Shown in pieces: positions 8,189 to 17,888 of a stretch of 64,000 nt of DNA. Origin of the DNA: Geobacter sp. SVR (GTDB lineage: Bacteria > Desulfobacterota > Desulfuromonadia > Geobacterales > Pseudopelobacteraceae). The stretch spans positions 4,618,501 to 4,682,500 of the forward strand of contig NZ_AP024469.1 in assembly GCF_016865365.1 (NCBI RefSeq). The letters are read 5' to 3'. The notes under the pieces were generated by a model. That model did not search any database. It was not told the DNA's origin and saw only the letters and a program-made list of their open reading frames with translations. How positions within the stretch are numbered: the stretch's first letter is position 1; every line of letters begins with the position of its first letter. Both the position numbers and the translations under genes were made by a program.

Positions 8189-9196
8189 CTACCTTCCCAG
8201 CCAGGCCTGCTCCAGCTCCTGCCGCAGTTCATGCTCCTGTCCCATGTAGCGGGGTGAAAAGTGAAACGGTATCATCCTGGCGACACCGGCCGCACGGCCC
8301 AGTTCGCCGGCCTGCCGCGCGGTCAGGTGGTGCCGCTCGGCAGCCCGCACCACATCCCGATGCAGGAAAGGGGTTTCGATGAAGAGGTAGTCAGCCCCCC
8401 TGGCCAGGGCCACGATCCTGGCCGCATTGTCGGGAGTGAAACCGGCGTCGGTGACATAGCAGATCTTCTGCCCGGCCGCTACCCTGACCGCCTGTTCCCG
8501 CACTTCGCCCAGGGGTATGACCGTTACCCTCTCCTGTCCGCCTGCTGTCAGCGCGGCAATGGGGGTCTCATCCGGCTCGCCGCGCTGAATTGCCGACTTG
8601 AGCTCCTTGAGCCACGGTCCGACCGCCAGCCCCAGCGCTTCCAGCCGGTTTTTCATGATGTTGACATGCCGCTTTTCTTCCAGGCAGTAGGCCAGGCTGG
8701 TGATCTGGTGGTCCAGGGGCGCGGCCCGGACCAGGAGGTTCTCCTCGCTGTGTACGACACCGTCGTCGAAGCGGCAGTCTTCGATCCCTTCCGGCTGAAA
8801 GCGGCGCAGACAATGATATTCGCAGGTGCAACCGCTGCCGTCGGAGGCGATCTCAGTTACGACCAGGGTGAAGTCGGTCCCGTAGCTGGAGACCAGGTTC
8901 CAGGTGTAGGCGGCCAGACGATGTCCGACCTGGCTCGCAAATCCGGGAGGCCCGTACAGATGGAGCCGGATGTCCCGCCCGAGACAGAGCCGGACGAGAT
9001 GGTCAAAGCCGATGAAATGGTCGATGTGGGTATGGGAGACAAAGACATGGCTGATGCGGAGCAGCTTGCGCGCCGGAAGACGCTCAAGCCGGCCCAGGTC
9101 GAACAGGATCGCCCTTCGGCTGAACAGGAAATCCACAAACAGCCCGGGATCCTCGAAGGGGGGGTTGATCAGGAACGGATGGAATATGGGGGTCAC
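8189..9196 (-). CDS. RNase Z-like metallo-beta-lactamase-fold hydrolase
   Basis: The 335-residue protein carries the HxHxDH signature as SHTHIDHFIGFDHL, an ILFDLG strand before it, and later YVTDAG (Asp ligand) and IPFHFSPRY (last His), as in ribonuclease Z and ElaC-like phosphodiesterases. tRNA 3' processing is possible, but several such paralogues have other substrates. I start it at the GTG at 9196, which lies 5 bases after GGGAGG and begins VTPIFHPFLIN, matching where related proteins begin. The frame is open 40 codons further upstream but has no ribosome site there. Confidence 0.8.
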   Translation of the reverse strand: MTPIFHPFLINPPFEDPGLFVDFLFSRRAILFDLGRLERLPARKLLRISHVFVSHTHIDHFIGFDHLVRLCLGRDIRLHLYGPPGFASQVGHRLAAYTWNLVSSYGTDFTLVVTEIASDGSGCTCEYHCLRRFQPEGIEDCRFDDGVVHSEENLLVRAAPLDHQITSLAYCLEEKRHVNIMKNRLEALGLAVGPWLKELKSAIQRGEPDETPIAALTAGGQERVTVIPLGEVREQAVRVAAGQKICYVTDAGFTPDNAARIVALARGADYLFIETPFLHRDVVRAAERHHLTARQAGELGRAAGVARMIPFHFSPRYMGQEHELRQELEQAWLGR

Positions 9197-9390
9197 CGGC
9201 ACCTCCCTGCCTTCATACACCGCAAAGCGCGCCGGAACCCCGCGCCGGCGCTGCACTGGCAGCGGTTGCACCCCTATGGTAGAATAACGGTAGTTTGCCA
9301 TCGAGGGTGCCATCACAGGGAATGTTGTACCCTCCCTTTTCGGGAGGAATGGCAGAGGCCGGATATGAGCCTTTGAGACCGGGGTAATCC

Positions 9391-10266
9391 GTGATAATCG
9401 CGAAGCTTGCAGCGCTGGTAGAAAAGATGAGAAGTCTGAAAGACCTCGGCAACAATCTCGGCTGCCTGCTGCTGATGGGGCTTGTTTTCTATGTCGATCT
9501 GAAATTGCCGTCCGGCGTTTCCTTCGGCTCCCTGTATATCGTGGCAGTTCTCTTCGCCTTCTGGTCTCAGCGCACCCGCTTCGTCCTGGTGGTGGCCATC
9601 ATTTCCTCGGTACTGGTCGTAGCCGCCTTTTTGTACAAGCCTCCCGTGGAAACCATGTGGAAGGTATATTTCAACCGCAGCTTGTCACTCTTTATCATCT
9701 GGGTGACTGCACTGTTATGCCTCAGAATCAAAATGGCCGCCCTGGAACTGACCCGCATCGCCAGCCATGATTTCCTGACCGGCCTGCTCAACCGGCGCGA
9801 GATCTTCAAACGGCTCCACATCGAGATGTGCCGGGTGGACCGCATCGACAAACCGTTTTCAGTGATCATGCTGGACATCGATCATTTCAAGGTCGTCAAC
9901 GACACCTACGGCCACCAGACCGGCGACCTGCTCCTCAAGGAAACGGCCCGCATCCTGAGGGAGCACCTGCGGGAATATGACTACATTTGCCGCTACGGCG
10001 GAGAAGAGTTTCTGGTGGTAGCGCCGGAAACCCCGCTGCAGGTCGCGCAGGAACTGGCCGAACGCCTGCGGCGGATTCTGATGGAAACGCACTTCAGTTT
10101 TCCGGCATTGCCGTCGATCACGGTCACGGTCAGTGCCGGCGTTGCCCAGCGCATAAAGGGGGAGACCATCGGAGCGCTCATCTCCCGCGCCGATGCCGCC
10201 CTGTATCAGGCCAAGAACTCGGGGCGCAACCGCGTGGCAGTTTCAGGGCCGTCTGATTTACAGTAA
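9391..10266 (+). CDS. Membrane diguanylate cyclase (GGEEF)
   Basis: The 291-residue protein has several transmembrane helices within residues 20-115 (for example LGCLLLMGLVFYVDL and LSLFIIWVTALLCL) and a C-terminal GGDEF domain with SHDFLTGLLNRR, MLDIDHFKVVNDTYGH and the active motif RYGGEEF. REYD followed by five residues and then GGEEF forms an intact RxxD inhibitory site. It should make cyclic di-GMP from two GTP and be product-inhibited. The membrane part resembles a small 4-5 helix sensor of unknown ligand. The GTG at 9391 is used; ATG at 9427 is an alternative. It is monocistronic. Confidence 0.92.
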   Translation: MIIAKLAALVEKMRSLKDLGNNLGCLLLMGLVFYVDLKLPSGVSFGSLYIVAVLFAFWSQRTRFVLVVAIISSVLVVAAFLYKPPVETMWKVYFNRSLSLFIIWVTALLCLRIKMAALELTRIASHDFLTGLLNRREIFKRLHIEMCRVDRIDKPFSVIMLDIDHFKVVNDTYGHQTGDLLLKETARILREHLREYDYICRYGGEEFLVVAPETPLQVAQELAERLRRILMETHFSFPALPSITVTVSAGVAQRIKGETIGALISRADAALYQAKNSGRNRVAVSGPSDLQ

Positions 10267-10297
10267 TACCCATAGACCAAGCCTCTGATACCCGGAA

Positions 10298-10603
10298 TCA
10301 AGACCACTCCCTTCCCAGGGCATCAAGCTCGGACCGGCGCAGCTCGTCGGGCGTCATTGCGATACTGAATCTCACTTCCGCATTGAACGTCAAGAACCAC
10401 GGTTCCGCCAGGGCCGGTATCTGGGCAGGATTTTCCAGATTGACAATCATGATCGCGCTCCGCCGCCCGTCCTGTTCGGTAAAATATACCGCTTCCGGCC
10501 TGAGCTGTTCCAGGATACGCTCAAGTTTCCTGCCGGCGGTGCCGTCCTTGACTGCCACATTGAAGTGTGCCGTTGGAAGTTCGACCGTCATCAGCATGCG
10601 CAT
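10298..10603 (-). CDS. Conserved hypothetical protein (101 aa)
   Basis: The protein begins MRMLMTVELPTAHFNVAVKD behind AAAGGAG at 7 bases. It contains a repeated alpha/beta pattern ending FNAEVRFSIAMTPDELRRS, suggesting a small ferredoxin-like fold of the kind seen in dimeric alpha-beta barrel proteins. It has no signal peptide, cysteines or helices across the membrane. I do not recognise a function. It is separated from the DUF4124 gene by 134 bases on the same strand. Confidence 0.75.
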   Translation of the reverse strand: MRMLMTVELPTAHFNVAVKDGTAGRKLERILEQLRPEAVYFTEQDGRRSAIMIVNLENPAQIPALAEPWFLTFNAEVRFSIAMTPDELRRSELDALGREWS

Positions 10604-10737
10604 GGGTTGACTCCTTTCGTCACTTGCGAGTTTTCATCCCTGAACAATCACTGGCTGTTGCAGAAGCGCGGGAACAGTGCGAAACCCTTTCTTCTCATCG
10701 CACGTCTCCGCATCCCGGCCCTCTCTCCGGCAGACAT

Positions 10738-11127
10738 TCACTCGATCTGACGGCGCTCGATGTTCTCCCTGATCCGCTCGCTCTTGGAACGGCCGGGAGG
10801 CGTCTCACCCGGAACAGGGGCCGGACGTTCGAACTGTGGGGGCGTCGGAGTGGGGGGTGCCACATTCGGAGATGGCTGGATGCGGGGCGAATTCAGTTCA
10901 TCCTGCCGCGCTCTGCGCTCCTGCTCCAGCAGCTCCTGGCGAACCTTTGGATCGCGGGTGGTGATGTCATCCCGCTTTTTCACTGTGCTGCGATATTTGC
11001 TGGGTACCGAATTGAGGTCGTCGGTGTAGTTGATCACCCCTTTGTCGTCGGTCCACTGGTAGGTTGCACCAACGGCCGTTGTAACGCCACACAGGATCAG
11101 GTATAGCACGACCGTTGTCCGCTTCAT
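10738..11127 (-). CDS. Secreted DUF4124-domain protein
   Basis: The 129-residue protein has a signal peptide (MKRTTVVLYLILCGVTTAVGA), followed directly by the DUF4124 signature TYQWTDDKGVINYTDDLNSV. A charged, Pro-rich C-terminal tail of about 70 residues is probably disordered. DUF4124 proteins are periplasmic or outer-envelope proteins of unknown role in proteobacteria. The start follows GGAGGTGCATC. Confidence 0.85.
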   Translation of the reverse strand: MKRTTVVLYLILCGVTTAVGATYQWTDDKGVINYTDDLNSVPSKYRSTVKKRDDITTRDPKVRQELLEQERRARQDELNSPRIQPSPNVAPPTPTPPQFERPAPVPGETPPGRSKSERIRENIERRQIE

Positions 11128-11310
11128 GATGCACCTCCGCTCCCGGGAAAGGGCAGCTCCGCCTCTGCGGGCCGCGATATTTCCAGTATATCCCGGCGCC
11201 GTCCCTCCGCAACCGCCGCATCCACTGCCTCCGGCTTGCGCAAAAGCAAGTGGTTGCTATCCTTTAAAGGAACCCCGGCATCATCAAATCGGATCCAGAG
11301 GGAGGAAATC

Positions 11311-11484
11311 ATGGCGTGCGATCTGGAAGCCCACAAAAAGCACATGTGCACTCTCAAGGCAGAAGACAACAAGGAATGCATCGCCAGTCTGTCCGACAAT
11401 CCAACCGTGGAATGCACCATCTGCGGCGCCAAGGCTAACGATTCGAAGAACCTGTGCGCTCCTGAACCGCTCCCGGTCGTATAG
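11311..11484 (+). CDS. Small cysteine-rich protein (57 aa), unknown function
   Basis: The ATG follows GGGAGGAAATC. The 57-residue product contains six cysteines, including CTICGAK with a CxxC pair, and begins MACDLEAHKKHMCTLKAED. It has no signal peptide. The cysteine spacing suggests metal or cluster binding, but I know no assigned family. It lies head-to-head with the DUF4124 gene, whose start is 184 bases away. Confidence 0.65.
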   Translation: MACDLEAHKKHMCTLKAEDNKECIASLSDNPTVECTICGAKANDSKNLCAPEPLPVV

Positions 11485-11580
11485 CACAGGGGCAGTAGTT
11501 TCAGAGCTCTCAGAGCCCCGGGGTATGACCGCACCGGTCCTCTACCGAAGACCGACTGCGGCCATGTCCCCGGCCATTTG

Positions 11581-11799
11581 TCAGCCTTTGACCTCGAAGG
11601 CCACCTTGATCACGACCTGGTATTCCGCAATGGAGCCATCAGCTCCGATATGCCCCCGGACACTTTCGACCTCGAACCATGACAGCCCTTCCAGAGTAGA
11701 CTGCGCCTTGGACACGGCCGCCTGTATGGCAGCCTCGACCCCTTTGCCGGAAACCCCGATTATCTCAACTTTCTTGTAAATCCGGTCGACTCCGTACAT
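11581..11799 (-). CDS. Dodecin (flavin-storage protein)
   Basis: The 72-residue protein VYKKVEIIGVSGKG-type opening (here IYKKVEIIGVSGKGVEAAI), the flavin-stacking Trp in LEGLSWFEVESVRG and the C-terminal YQVVIKVAFEV strand match dodecins along their whole length. Dodecins assemble as hollow dodecamers that bind FMN or FAD and buffer free flavin. The gene stands alone, with ATG behind AAAGGAGACACGC. Confidence 0.95.
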   Translation of the reverse strand: MYGVDRIYKKVEIIGVSGKGVEAAIQAAVSKAQSTLEGLSWFEVESVRGHIGADGSIAEYQVVIKVAFEVKG

Positions 11800-12115
11800 G
11801 CGTGTCTCCTTTCGAATCAGGCATGGAATCCTGCATCAACCATAGCATGCCTTCACCCCGGCGCAAGCCGTCCGTCCGGGCACTACCAGGAGCACCCCGA
11901 CGGGCCGCACCCTGCCGTTCTTGTCCCGGTTGTCTCTTGTCCTAACCTTCCATCTCTGATAGGCTCGATACTCCTGCTGCGATCACCGATCAGTGACGGG
12001 CTCGGCACAGGACGCATATGCGAGCAAAGATTAACAGTCTGTTGAACTTCCAAGGTTGTTCAAAAATGGGCAGATCGTCGCTCCCGCACAAAGGGCTTTC
12101 GCGGAGAACGGCGAG
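11800..12115. other. Gap of 316 bases, no gene recognised
   Basis: This gap holds the dodecin promoter region on the minus strand and the leader of the methyltransferase on the plus strand. A TTG at 12056 opens the methyltransferase frame 20 codons early without a ribosome site. At 12031-12042 AACAGTCTGTTG is a short imperfect palindrome resembling the AACAGCCTGCTA motif seen elsewhere in the window. No RNA or peptide is supported. Confidence 0.5.
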
Positions 12116-13360
12116 ATGCCCGTTGTTCAACAACCTTCCAAAGAGGTGTATATCAAGATGCCGCCGGGACACCGGGTCATCGGACCCGAAACGATACGGA
12201 TGCTGGAACTGGGGCATCCCTGGATCATCGCCGATAGCCACACCAAGCGCTGGCCCGCCGGCCGGCCTGGCCAAGTGGTCGATCTGACGGACAGCCGCGG
12301 GGTTTTCGTGGCCACTGCCCTGCTGGATCCGTCGGAACGGGTCGTGGCCCGGGTGCTGTCGCGGGAACGAATCACGCTGGGAACAGCCTGGCTGAAGCAG
12401 CGCTTGCAGACCGCCATCAGCCTGCGTCACGAGCATACCGACCTGGGCGACACCACGGCGTATCGCCTGGTGAACGCCGAAGGGGATGGTCTGCCCGGCC
12501 TGACGGTCGACCGCTACGGCGATTACCTGATGGTGCAGCTCTACTGCACCGGCTGGCAACCTCACCTGAAACTGGTCGTCCAGGCGCTGCAGGAGTTGCT
12601 CCGACCAGCCGGTATTTACGAAAAGAGCCGCCCCCGGAACACCCGCGAGTTGGAGACCTGTGCCGACAAACACTACGGCCGTCTGCTGGCAGGCTCCGCC
12701 GCGCCGCGGCTGCTGGAAGTGCGCGAAAACGGACTGACCTTCCTGGTCAGCCTGGAACATGGCCTGGACACCGGCCTGTTCCTGGACCAGCGCAAAAACC
12801 GGCGCGATCTGATGACGCGCGTGTCAGGCAAACGGGTGCTGAATCTGTTCGCCTATACCGGGGCCTTCTCCGTCGCGGCCGCCGCGGCCCAGGCCGAGCG
12901 AGTCACCGGCGTCGACATCTCCAGCCCTTACACCGATTGGGCCCGGGCCAACTTCGGCGTCAACCGCTTGAATCCGAAACGGCACGAATTCATCGTCGGC
13001 GACTGCCTGCAGGTACTGACCGGTCTCGGCCAGCAGGGGCGACAGTTCGACGTGGCCCTGATGGACCCACCCTCCTTCTCCACCACCGCCAAAAGCCGCT
13101 TCACCACCCGCGGCGGCACATCGGACCTGGTGGCGGCCATCCTGCCGCTCCTGCCTCCCGGGGGACTCCTGATCGCCTCCTCCAACCACCAGAAACTGGA
13201 TCTGGCCGACTATCTCAAGGAGTTGCGGCGCGGCGCCCTGCAGGCGGGCAGCGATCTGCAGGTAATTTCCCTGTCCGGCCAGCCGGAGGATTTTCCCTAT
13301 CCGGTCACCTTTCCGGAAGGGCGCTATCTCAAGTACGTATTGTGTGTGAAGGCGTCATGA
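12116..13360 (+). CDS. Class I SAM-dependent rRNA methyltransferase, RlmI family (COG1092)
   Basis: The 414-residue protein has an N-terminal PUA-like RNA-binding region ([13 protein letters not shown] near residue 30), an RlmI EEHD-type middle segment, and a C-terminal Rossmann methyltransferase with [17 protein letters not shown] (SAM motif I) and MDPPSFSTT (motif IV). RlmI in E. coli makes m5C1962 of 23S rRNA; here the same or a neighbouring base is likely. In RlmI-type enzymes no catalytic Cys follows the DPPSF motif as in RsmB, so chemistry should be assigned with care. Its stop overlaps the start of the YaiI gene (ATGA). Confidence 0.85.
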   Translation: MPVVQQPSKEVYIKMPPGHRVIGPETIRMLELGHPWIIADSHTKRWPAGRPGQVVDLTDSRGVFVATALLDPSERVVARVLSRERITLGTAWLKQRLQTAISLRHEHTDLGDTTAYRLVNAEGDGLPGLTVDRYGDYLMVQLYCTGWQPHLKLVVQALQELLRPAGIYEKSRPRNTRELETCADKHYGRLLAGSAAPRLLEVRENGLTFLVSLEHGLDTGLFLDQRKNRRDLMTRVSGKRVLNLFAYTGAFSVAAAAAQAERVTGVDISSPYTDWARANFGVNRLNPKRHEFIVGDCLQVLTGLGQQGRQFDVALMDPPSFSTTAKSRFTTRGGTSDLVAAILPLLPPGGLLIASSNHQKLDLADYLKELRRGALQAGSDLQVISLSGQPEDFPYPVTFPEGRYLKYVLCVKAS

Positions 13361-13815
13361 AGATCTGGATCGATGCCGATGCCTGTCCGCGGGTAATCAA
13401 GGAGATCGTATTCCGGGCCTCGGAGCGGCTTGAGCTGCCGGTCTGCCTGGTGGCCAATACCTCACTTGCCAAGCACCACTCCCGGCTGATAACTTCAGTA
13501 GTGGTGGCTGACGGCTTTGACGCGGCCGATGACTTCATTGCCCAGCATGCCACGGATCAGGACGTGGTCATCACGGCCGACATCCCCTTGGCGGCCCGGA
13601 TCGTCGCCAAGGGCGCAACCGGGCTTGACCCGCGCGGCGAACTCTATACCGAGGAGAATGTGGGCGAGCGGCTGTCAATGCGTGATCTGCTGCAGGAACT
13701 GCGCGAGACAGGCATGATCCAGGGAGGCCCCGCCCAGTTCGGGCACACCGACCGGCAGCGTTTCGCCTCTTCGCTGGACAGTCTGCTGACCCGCCTGATC
13801 AGGGGAAAACGGTAA
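13357..13815 (+). CDS. YaiI/YqxD family protein (UPF0178)
   Basis: The 152-residue protein starts [18 protein letters not shown] and has [24 protein letters not shown] and a C-terminal [14 protein letters not shown], all typical of UPF0178. The conserved acidic residues (D6, D8) resemble a PIN-like nuclease fold, but no activity is established. The ATG overlaps the methyltransferase stop codon by four bases, so translation is probably coupled. Confidence 0.9.
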   Translation: MKIWIDADACPRVIKEIVFRASERLELPVCLVANTSLAKHHSRLITSVVVADGFDAADDFIAQHATDQDVVITADIPLAARIVAKGATGLDPRGELYTEENVGERLSMRDLLQELRETGMIQGGPAQFGHTDRQRFASSLDSLLTRLIRGKR

Positions 13816-13858
13816 GCATGGCGGCCGAACTTACGGCGCCAGACGAGGATCATGGGCG

Positions 13859-14182
13859 ATGACAGTCGAGATCAGGGAAGCCGATATCAGGATCGAGTTC
13901 TATCGCGGTTCCGGGCCCGGGGGCCAGCACCGCAACACCACCGACTCGGCCGTACGTATCCGCCATCTGCCCACCGGCATTGTGGCCCAAGCCTCGGAGA
14001 GCCGGTCGCAACTGCAGAATCGCGAGATGGCCATGATCCGCCTTCAGGCTGCGCTGGAAAAACGTGAACGCATCGTCAGGAAGCGCATTGCCACCAAGGT
14101 GCCGAAAAAAGCGCGGGAAAAGCGTCTGACCGAGAAAAAGATCGTCTCCCAACGCAAGAAACTGCGCTCCTCGCTGGAGTGA
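13859..14182 (+). CDS. Peptide-chain release-factor-like protein with GGQ motif
   Basis: The 107-residue protein contains the GGQ loop in [21 protein letters not shown], the peptidyl-tRNA hydrolysing element of class I release factors, with a basic C-terminal tail ([19 protein letters not shown]). It lacks the codon-recognition domains, as do ArfB/YaeJ and the PrfH-like proteins. The role is likely rescue of stalled ribosomes, inferred from the domain plus basic tail. The gene follows the RlmI-type methyltransferase and yaiI on the same strand. Confidence 0.85.
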   Translation: MTVEIREADIRIEFYRGSGPGGQHRNTTDSAVRIRHLPTGIVAQASESRSQLQNREMAMIRLQAALEKRERIVRKRIATKVPKKAREKRLTEKKIVSQRKKLRSSLE

Positions 14183-14279
14183 CGCCTCACCTCAGGCAGC
14201 AGTCCCGCCCCTTTCGAGGGTGCGAGCCTGTTTCCTATCACATCCGGCATACCCCATGCCATCCGAGGAGCGCAAAACG

Positions 14280-14723
14280 GTGAAATCGACCTCCCGTCTC
14301 TGTATCACCTGGGTCAGACCCGAACTGGAGGGGGAACACTGGGAATTTTTCCACCATCCGGCCAAGCAGGATTTCTACCGTCGTAACGGCATCGCCTGGG
14401 ACAACCTTGTGTGCGTCTTCGAGAACGGCCGGCTGGAACCTTACCCCCGCGACGGCCATCTCGGCGGTGTAACGGTGGAACTCAGCTACCACCGCTATGA
14501 GGATTACTCGCGATTTCTGGCCCGCTCCAAACGCGGCTACCGACTGCCGTACACCCGGATGGAAACCGCCCTGCAGCAGGAGGGGCACCTGACCCTGCCG
14601 GCCCCCATCATCCTGCAGTGCAGCGATCGGGCGCTGCTGTTTTCCGGCTACCGGCGGCTCTGCCTGGCCTGGAATTACGGCATGGTCCCGGCCGTCTGGC
14701 TGGTGACGGTAGCCTCCCTCTGA
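14280..14723 (+). CDS. Conserved hypothetical protein (147 aa)
   Basis: The frame is open from 14220, but AGGAG at 14266-14270 lies 9 bases before GTG 14280, which I take as the start. The product is soluble, rich in Trp, Tyr and Arg (for example WEFFHHPAKQDFYRRNGIAWD and YRLPYTRMETALQQEGHL). The last third (LFSGYRRLCLAWNYGMVPAVWLV) is semi-hydrophobic. I do not recognise the family or predict a function. Confidence 0.6.
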   Translation: MKSTSRLCITWVRPELEGEHWEFFHHPAKQDFYRRNGIAWDNLVCVFENGRLEPYPRDGHLGGVTVELSYHRYEDYSRFLARSKRGYRLPYTRMETALQQEGHLTLPAPIILQCSDRALLFSGYRRLCLAWNYGMVPAVWLVTVASL

Positions 14724-14864
14724 TGCCAAAACCCGGCAAATATCCGTCCGGTCCCCTACTATATTCCGTGATGCGTGTCACACCTGTTTTCCGGCTGTTG
14801 TCCTATCATCCTGCTCTGTGCTGTTCGCTTGGTTCGAAAACGGTTTTATGATACTTTGAAAACC

Positions 14865-15233
14865 ATGCCCACACCGCCCCCCCACAGCAGGCTCGAACTC
14901 CTGCTGCTGCGTTTCGCCACCGCAGCCAGAGCGCATCACGAGGCGCTCGAGGAAATGGATGCCGGGCACGCCAATGCCCATGCCCGCGTAATTGCCGGAC
15001 TGCACGCAGCCCTGCTGCGCGAGGGGCAAGCCGGGCGTGACGGGCTGCTGGCGCTGACCGATGCCGATTCGCCGGCAGTGGCCGGCATGGCTGCGGTATA
15101 TGCCATCAGGCTCGACCCGCCGCGCTGTCTGGCCGCACTGCACCGGGTAGCGGCAGAACCGGGCCTGCTCGGCTTCAGGGCCAGCGTGGCCATCCAACGC
15201 TGGGAAACGGGCGAGTGGGAAGATCCTGCCTGA
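14865..15233 (+). CDS. DUF2019-like helical-repeat protein
   Basis: The 122-residue protein (from MPTPPPHSRLELLLLRF) is all-helical with the DUF2019 pattern: a leading LLLRFATAARAHHEALEEMD helix, then short helix pairs around ALTDADSPAVAGMAAVYAI and AVAIQRWETGEWE. DUF2019 proteins are small HEAT-like units, some acting as immunity proteins next to polymorphic toxins. No toxin is adjacent here, so the role is unknown. The start has no strong ribosome site. Confidence 0.6.
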   Translation: MPTPPPHSRLELLLLRFATAARAHHEALEEMDAGHANAHARVIAGLHAALLREGQAGRDGLLALTDADSPAVAGMAAVYAIRLDPPRCLAALHRVAAEPGLLGFRASVAIQRWETGEWEDPA

Positions 15234-15275
15234 GAATTTCTCCCGGACCAGCGGACATCAGAAAGGGACATACTT

Positions 15276-17783
15276 ATGTCACTCAAGAAGAAGCATATGA
15301 TATACAGCCCCGGTCTGACCGAACTCCCGCCGCTCCCGAACGACATTGCCAGCCTGACCAGTGAATTCCGCCATTACTATACCCACAACCTCGGGCGCGA
15401 CAAATATTGCCGCTCGCTGCACTACGCCTACAAGGCACTGGCCCTGACCGTCCGCGACCGCCTGATGGAGCGCTGGAAACAGACCCGCTACGCCTACCTC
15501 GATTCCGACTGCAAGCAGACCTATTATCTGTCGCTGGAGTTCCTGATGGGACGTGCCCTCGGCAATGCCATGCTCAACCTCGGCATCACCGACCATGTCT
15601 CCCAGGCCCTGCTCGATCTGGGACTTCAGCTGGAAGATCTGGTGGAGGCTGAGATCGATGCCGGGCTGGGCAACGGCGGCCTGGGGCGCCTGGCGGCCTG
15701 TTTCCTCGACAGCTGTGCCACGCTGCAACTGCCGGTGATGGGGTATGGCATCCGCTACGAATACGGCATGTTCCGGCAACGCATCGTTGACGGCAGGCAG
15801 GTGGAGGAGCCGGACCACTGGCTCAGGGAGGGGCACCCGTGGGAAGTGGAACGGCCCGAATATACCCAGCGCATCCGCTTCGGCGGCAAGAGCGAATTCT
15901 TCCGGACAGCCGCAGGAGAACTGGCCGGCCGCTGGGTCGATACCAGCGATGTCCTGGCAGTGCCCTATGATATCCCCATACCGGGCTATAAAAACGGTAC
16001 GGTCAATACCCTGAGGCTCTGGAAGGCAGCTGCCACGGACGAGTTCAACCTGGGCGAGTTCAATGCCGGCAGCTACACCGAATCGGTGGCAGCCAAGAAC
16101 GCCGCCGAAAATATCACCATGGTGCTCTACCCCAATGACGCCAGCGAAAACGGCAAGGAGTTGCGCCTGCGCCAGCAGTACTTCCTCGCCTCCGCCAGTC
16201 TGCAGGACATCATCGCCCGCTGGCGGGCCCTCTATAAAGGGGATTTCGGAACCTTTGCCGACAAGAACTGTTTTCAGCTCAACGATACCCACCCTAGTTG
16301 CGCAGTCCCCGAGTTGATGCGGCTCCTGATGGACGAACAGGGCATGGCCTGGGACCAGGCCTGGGACATCACCACCCGCACCATGGCCTACACCAACCAC
16401 ACGCTCCTACCCGAGGCGCTGGAGAAATGGCCCGTGCAGCTGTTCCGGAATCTGCTGCCCCGCATCCTGGACATCATCTTCGAAATCAATGCCCGCTTCC
16501 TGAAACTGGTCGCCGACCGCTGGCCCGGCGACAGCGAGCGTCTGCGGCGGATGTCGCTGATCGAGGAGGGGGCGGTGCCCCAGGTGCGGATGGCATACCT
16601 GGCGATCGTTGCCTCCTTTTCCGTGAACGGTGTGGCGGAACTTCATTCGCAATTACTGGTCCAGGGACTGTTCCGCGACTTCTTCGAACTCTGGCCGCAC
16701 AAGTTCAATAACAAGACCAACGGCGTAACCCCCCGCCGCTGGATCGCCTGGTGCAACCCCGCCATGAGCCGGCTGATCAGCGAAGCGATCGGCGACGGCT
16801 GGACCTCCGACCTACAGCAGATCCGGCAACTCGTCCCCCTGGCCGAGGACCCCGCCTTTCGCGAGCGCTGGCACGCGGTCAAACTGATCAACAAACAGCG
16901 CATGGCCGACATGGTGGAAGCCCAGTGCGGCGTGACCTTCGACCCGAACGGGCTGTTCGATGTCCAGGTCAAGCGCATCCACGAATACAAACGCCAACTG
17001 CTCAACCTGCTGCACGTGATCCATCTGTACAACCGCATCAAGCGCGGCGACACCGCCACCTGGACCAACCGCTGCGTACTGATCGGCGGCAAGGCCGCGC
17101 CGGGCTATTACATGGCCAAGCTGACCATTAAACTGATCAACAATGTAGCCCAGGTGATCAATAATGACCCGCTGGTCGGCGACTTGCTTAAAGTGGCTTT
17201 TCTCCCCAACTACCGGGTCACCGCCATGGAGGTGGTCTGCCCGGGCACCGATCTGTCCGAGCAGATATCCACTGCCGGCAAGGAGGCTTCCGGAACCGGC
17301 AATATGAAGTTCATGATGAACGGCGCCGTGACGATCGGTACCCTGGACGGTGCCAATATCGAAATCCGCCAGGAGGTAGGCGACGACAATTTCTTCATGT
17401 TCGGGCTGACCGCCGAAGAGGTGGAGGCACTCCGGCCGCAGTACGATCCGGCAGCGATCATCGATGCGGATCCCGACCTGAACCGGGTCATGCAACTGCT
17501 TTACAGCGGTCACTTCAACATGTTCGAGCCGGGCATCTTTGATCCGGTCATCAATGCCATTACCAGCCCCACCGATCCCTGGATGGTGGCCGCCGATTTC
17601 CGGAGCTTCGTGGATGCGCAGGCCCGGGTGGCCGAGGCCTACCGGGACCGCGAGCGCTGGACACGCATGAGCATCATCAACAGTGCCCTGAGCACCAAGT
17701 TCTCCACCGACCGCACCATCCTGGACTATAATCGGGAGATATGGAACCTGCAGCCGGTACGGCTCGATATGAAGCAGGGGTAA
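15276..17783 (+). CDS. glgP: Glycogen / maltodextrin phosphorylase
   Basis: The 835-residue protein matches family 35 glycosyltransferases over the usual length. Seen: YYLSLEFLMGRAL near residue 80, the NGGLGRLAACFLDS segment, YTNHTLLPEALEKWP, and the PLP-lysine motif EASGTGNMKFMMNGA followed by TLDGANIEI. It phosphorolyses alpha-1,4 glucans to glucose-1-phosphate in the cytoplasm. The ATG follows AGAAAGGGAC. No glycogen synthase or branching gene is nearby, so it is not in a glg operon. Confidence 0.96.
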   Translation: MSLKKKHMIYSPGLTELPPLPNDIASLTSEFRHYYTHNLGRDKYCRSLHYAYKALALTVRDRLMERWKQTRYAYLDSDCKQTYYLSLEFLMGRALGNAMLNLGITDHVSQALLDLGLQLEDLVEAEIDAGLGNGGLGRLAACFLDSCATLQLPVMGYGIRYEYGMFRQRIVDGRQVEEPDHWLREGHPWEVERPEYTQRIRFGGKSEFFRTAAGELAGRWVDTSDVLAVPYDIPIPGYKNGTVNTLRLWKAAATDEFNLGEFNAGSYTESVAAKNAAENITMVLYPNDASENGKELRLRQQYFLASASLQDIIARWRALYKGDFGTFADKNCFQLNDTHPSCAVPELMRLLMDEQGMAWDQAWDITTRTMAYTNHTLLPEALEKWPVQLFRNLLPRILDIIFEINARFLKLVADRWPGDSERLRRMSLIEEGAVPQVRMAYLAIVASFSVNGVAELHSQLLVQGLFRDFFELWPHKFNNKTNGVTPRRWIAWCNPAMSRLISEAIGDGWTSDLQQIRQLVPLAEDPAFRERWHAVKLINKQRMADMVEAQCGVTFDPNGLFDVQVKRIHEYKRQLLNLLHVIHLYNRIKRGDTATWTNRCVLIGGKAAPGYYMAKLTIKLINNVAQVINNDPLVGDLLKVAFLPNYRVTAMEVVCPGTDLSEQISTAGKEASGTGNMKFMMNGAVTIGTLDGANIEIRQEVGDDNFFMFGLTAEEVEALRPQYDPAAIIDADPDLNRVMQLLYSGHFNMFEPGIFDPVINAITSPTDPWMVAADFRSFVDAQARVAEAYRDRERWTRMSIINSALSTKFSTDRTILDYNREIWNLQPVRLDMKQG

Positions 17784-17888
17784 ACGCTGCCTCAAAACGC
17801 AATTTTAATTAATGCTTGAAAAATCACCACCTATGGCACACAATAGCTGTCGCAGACATACCATGCCCTGAAGAAAGGGAAAGCATCC

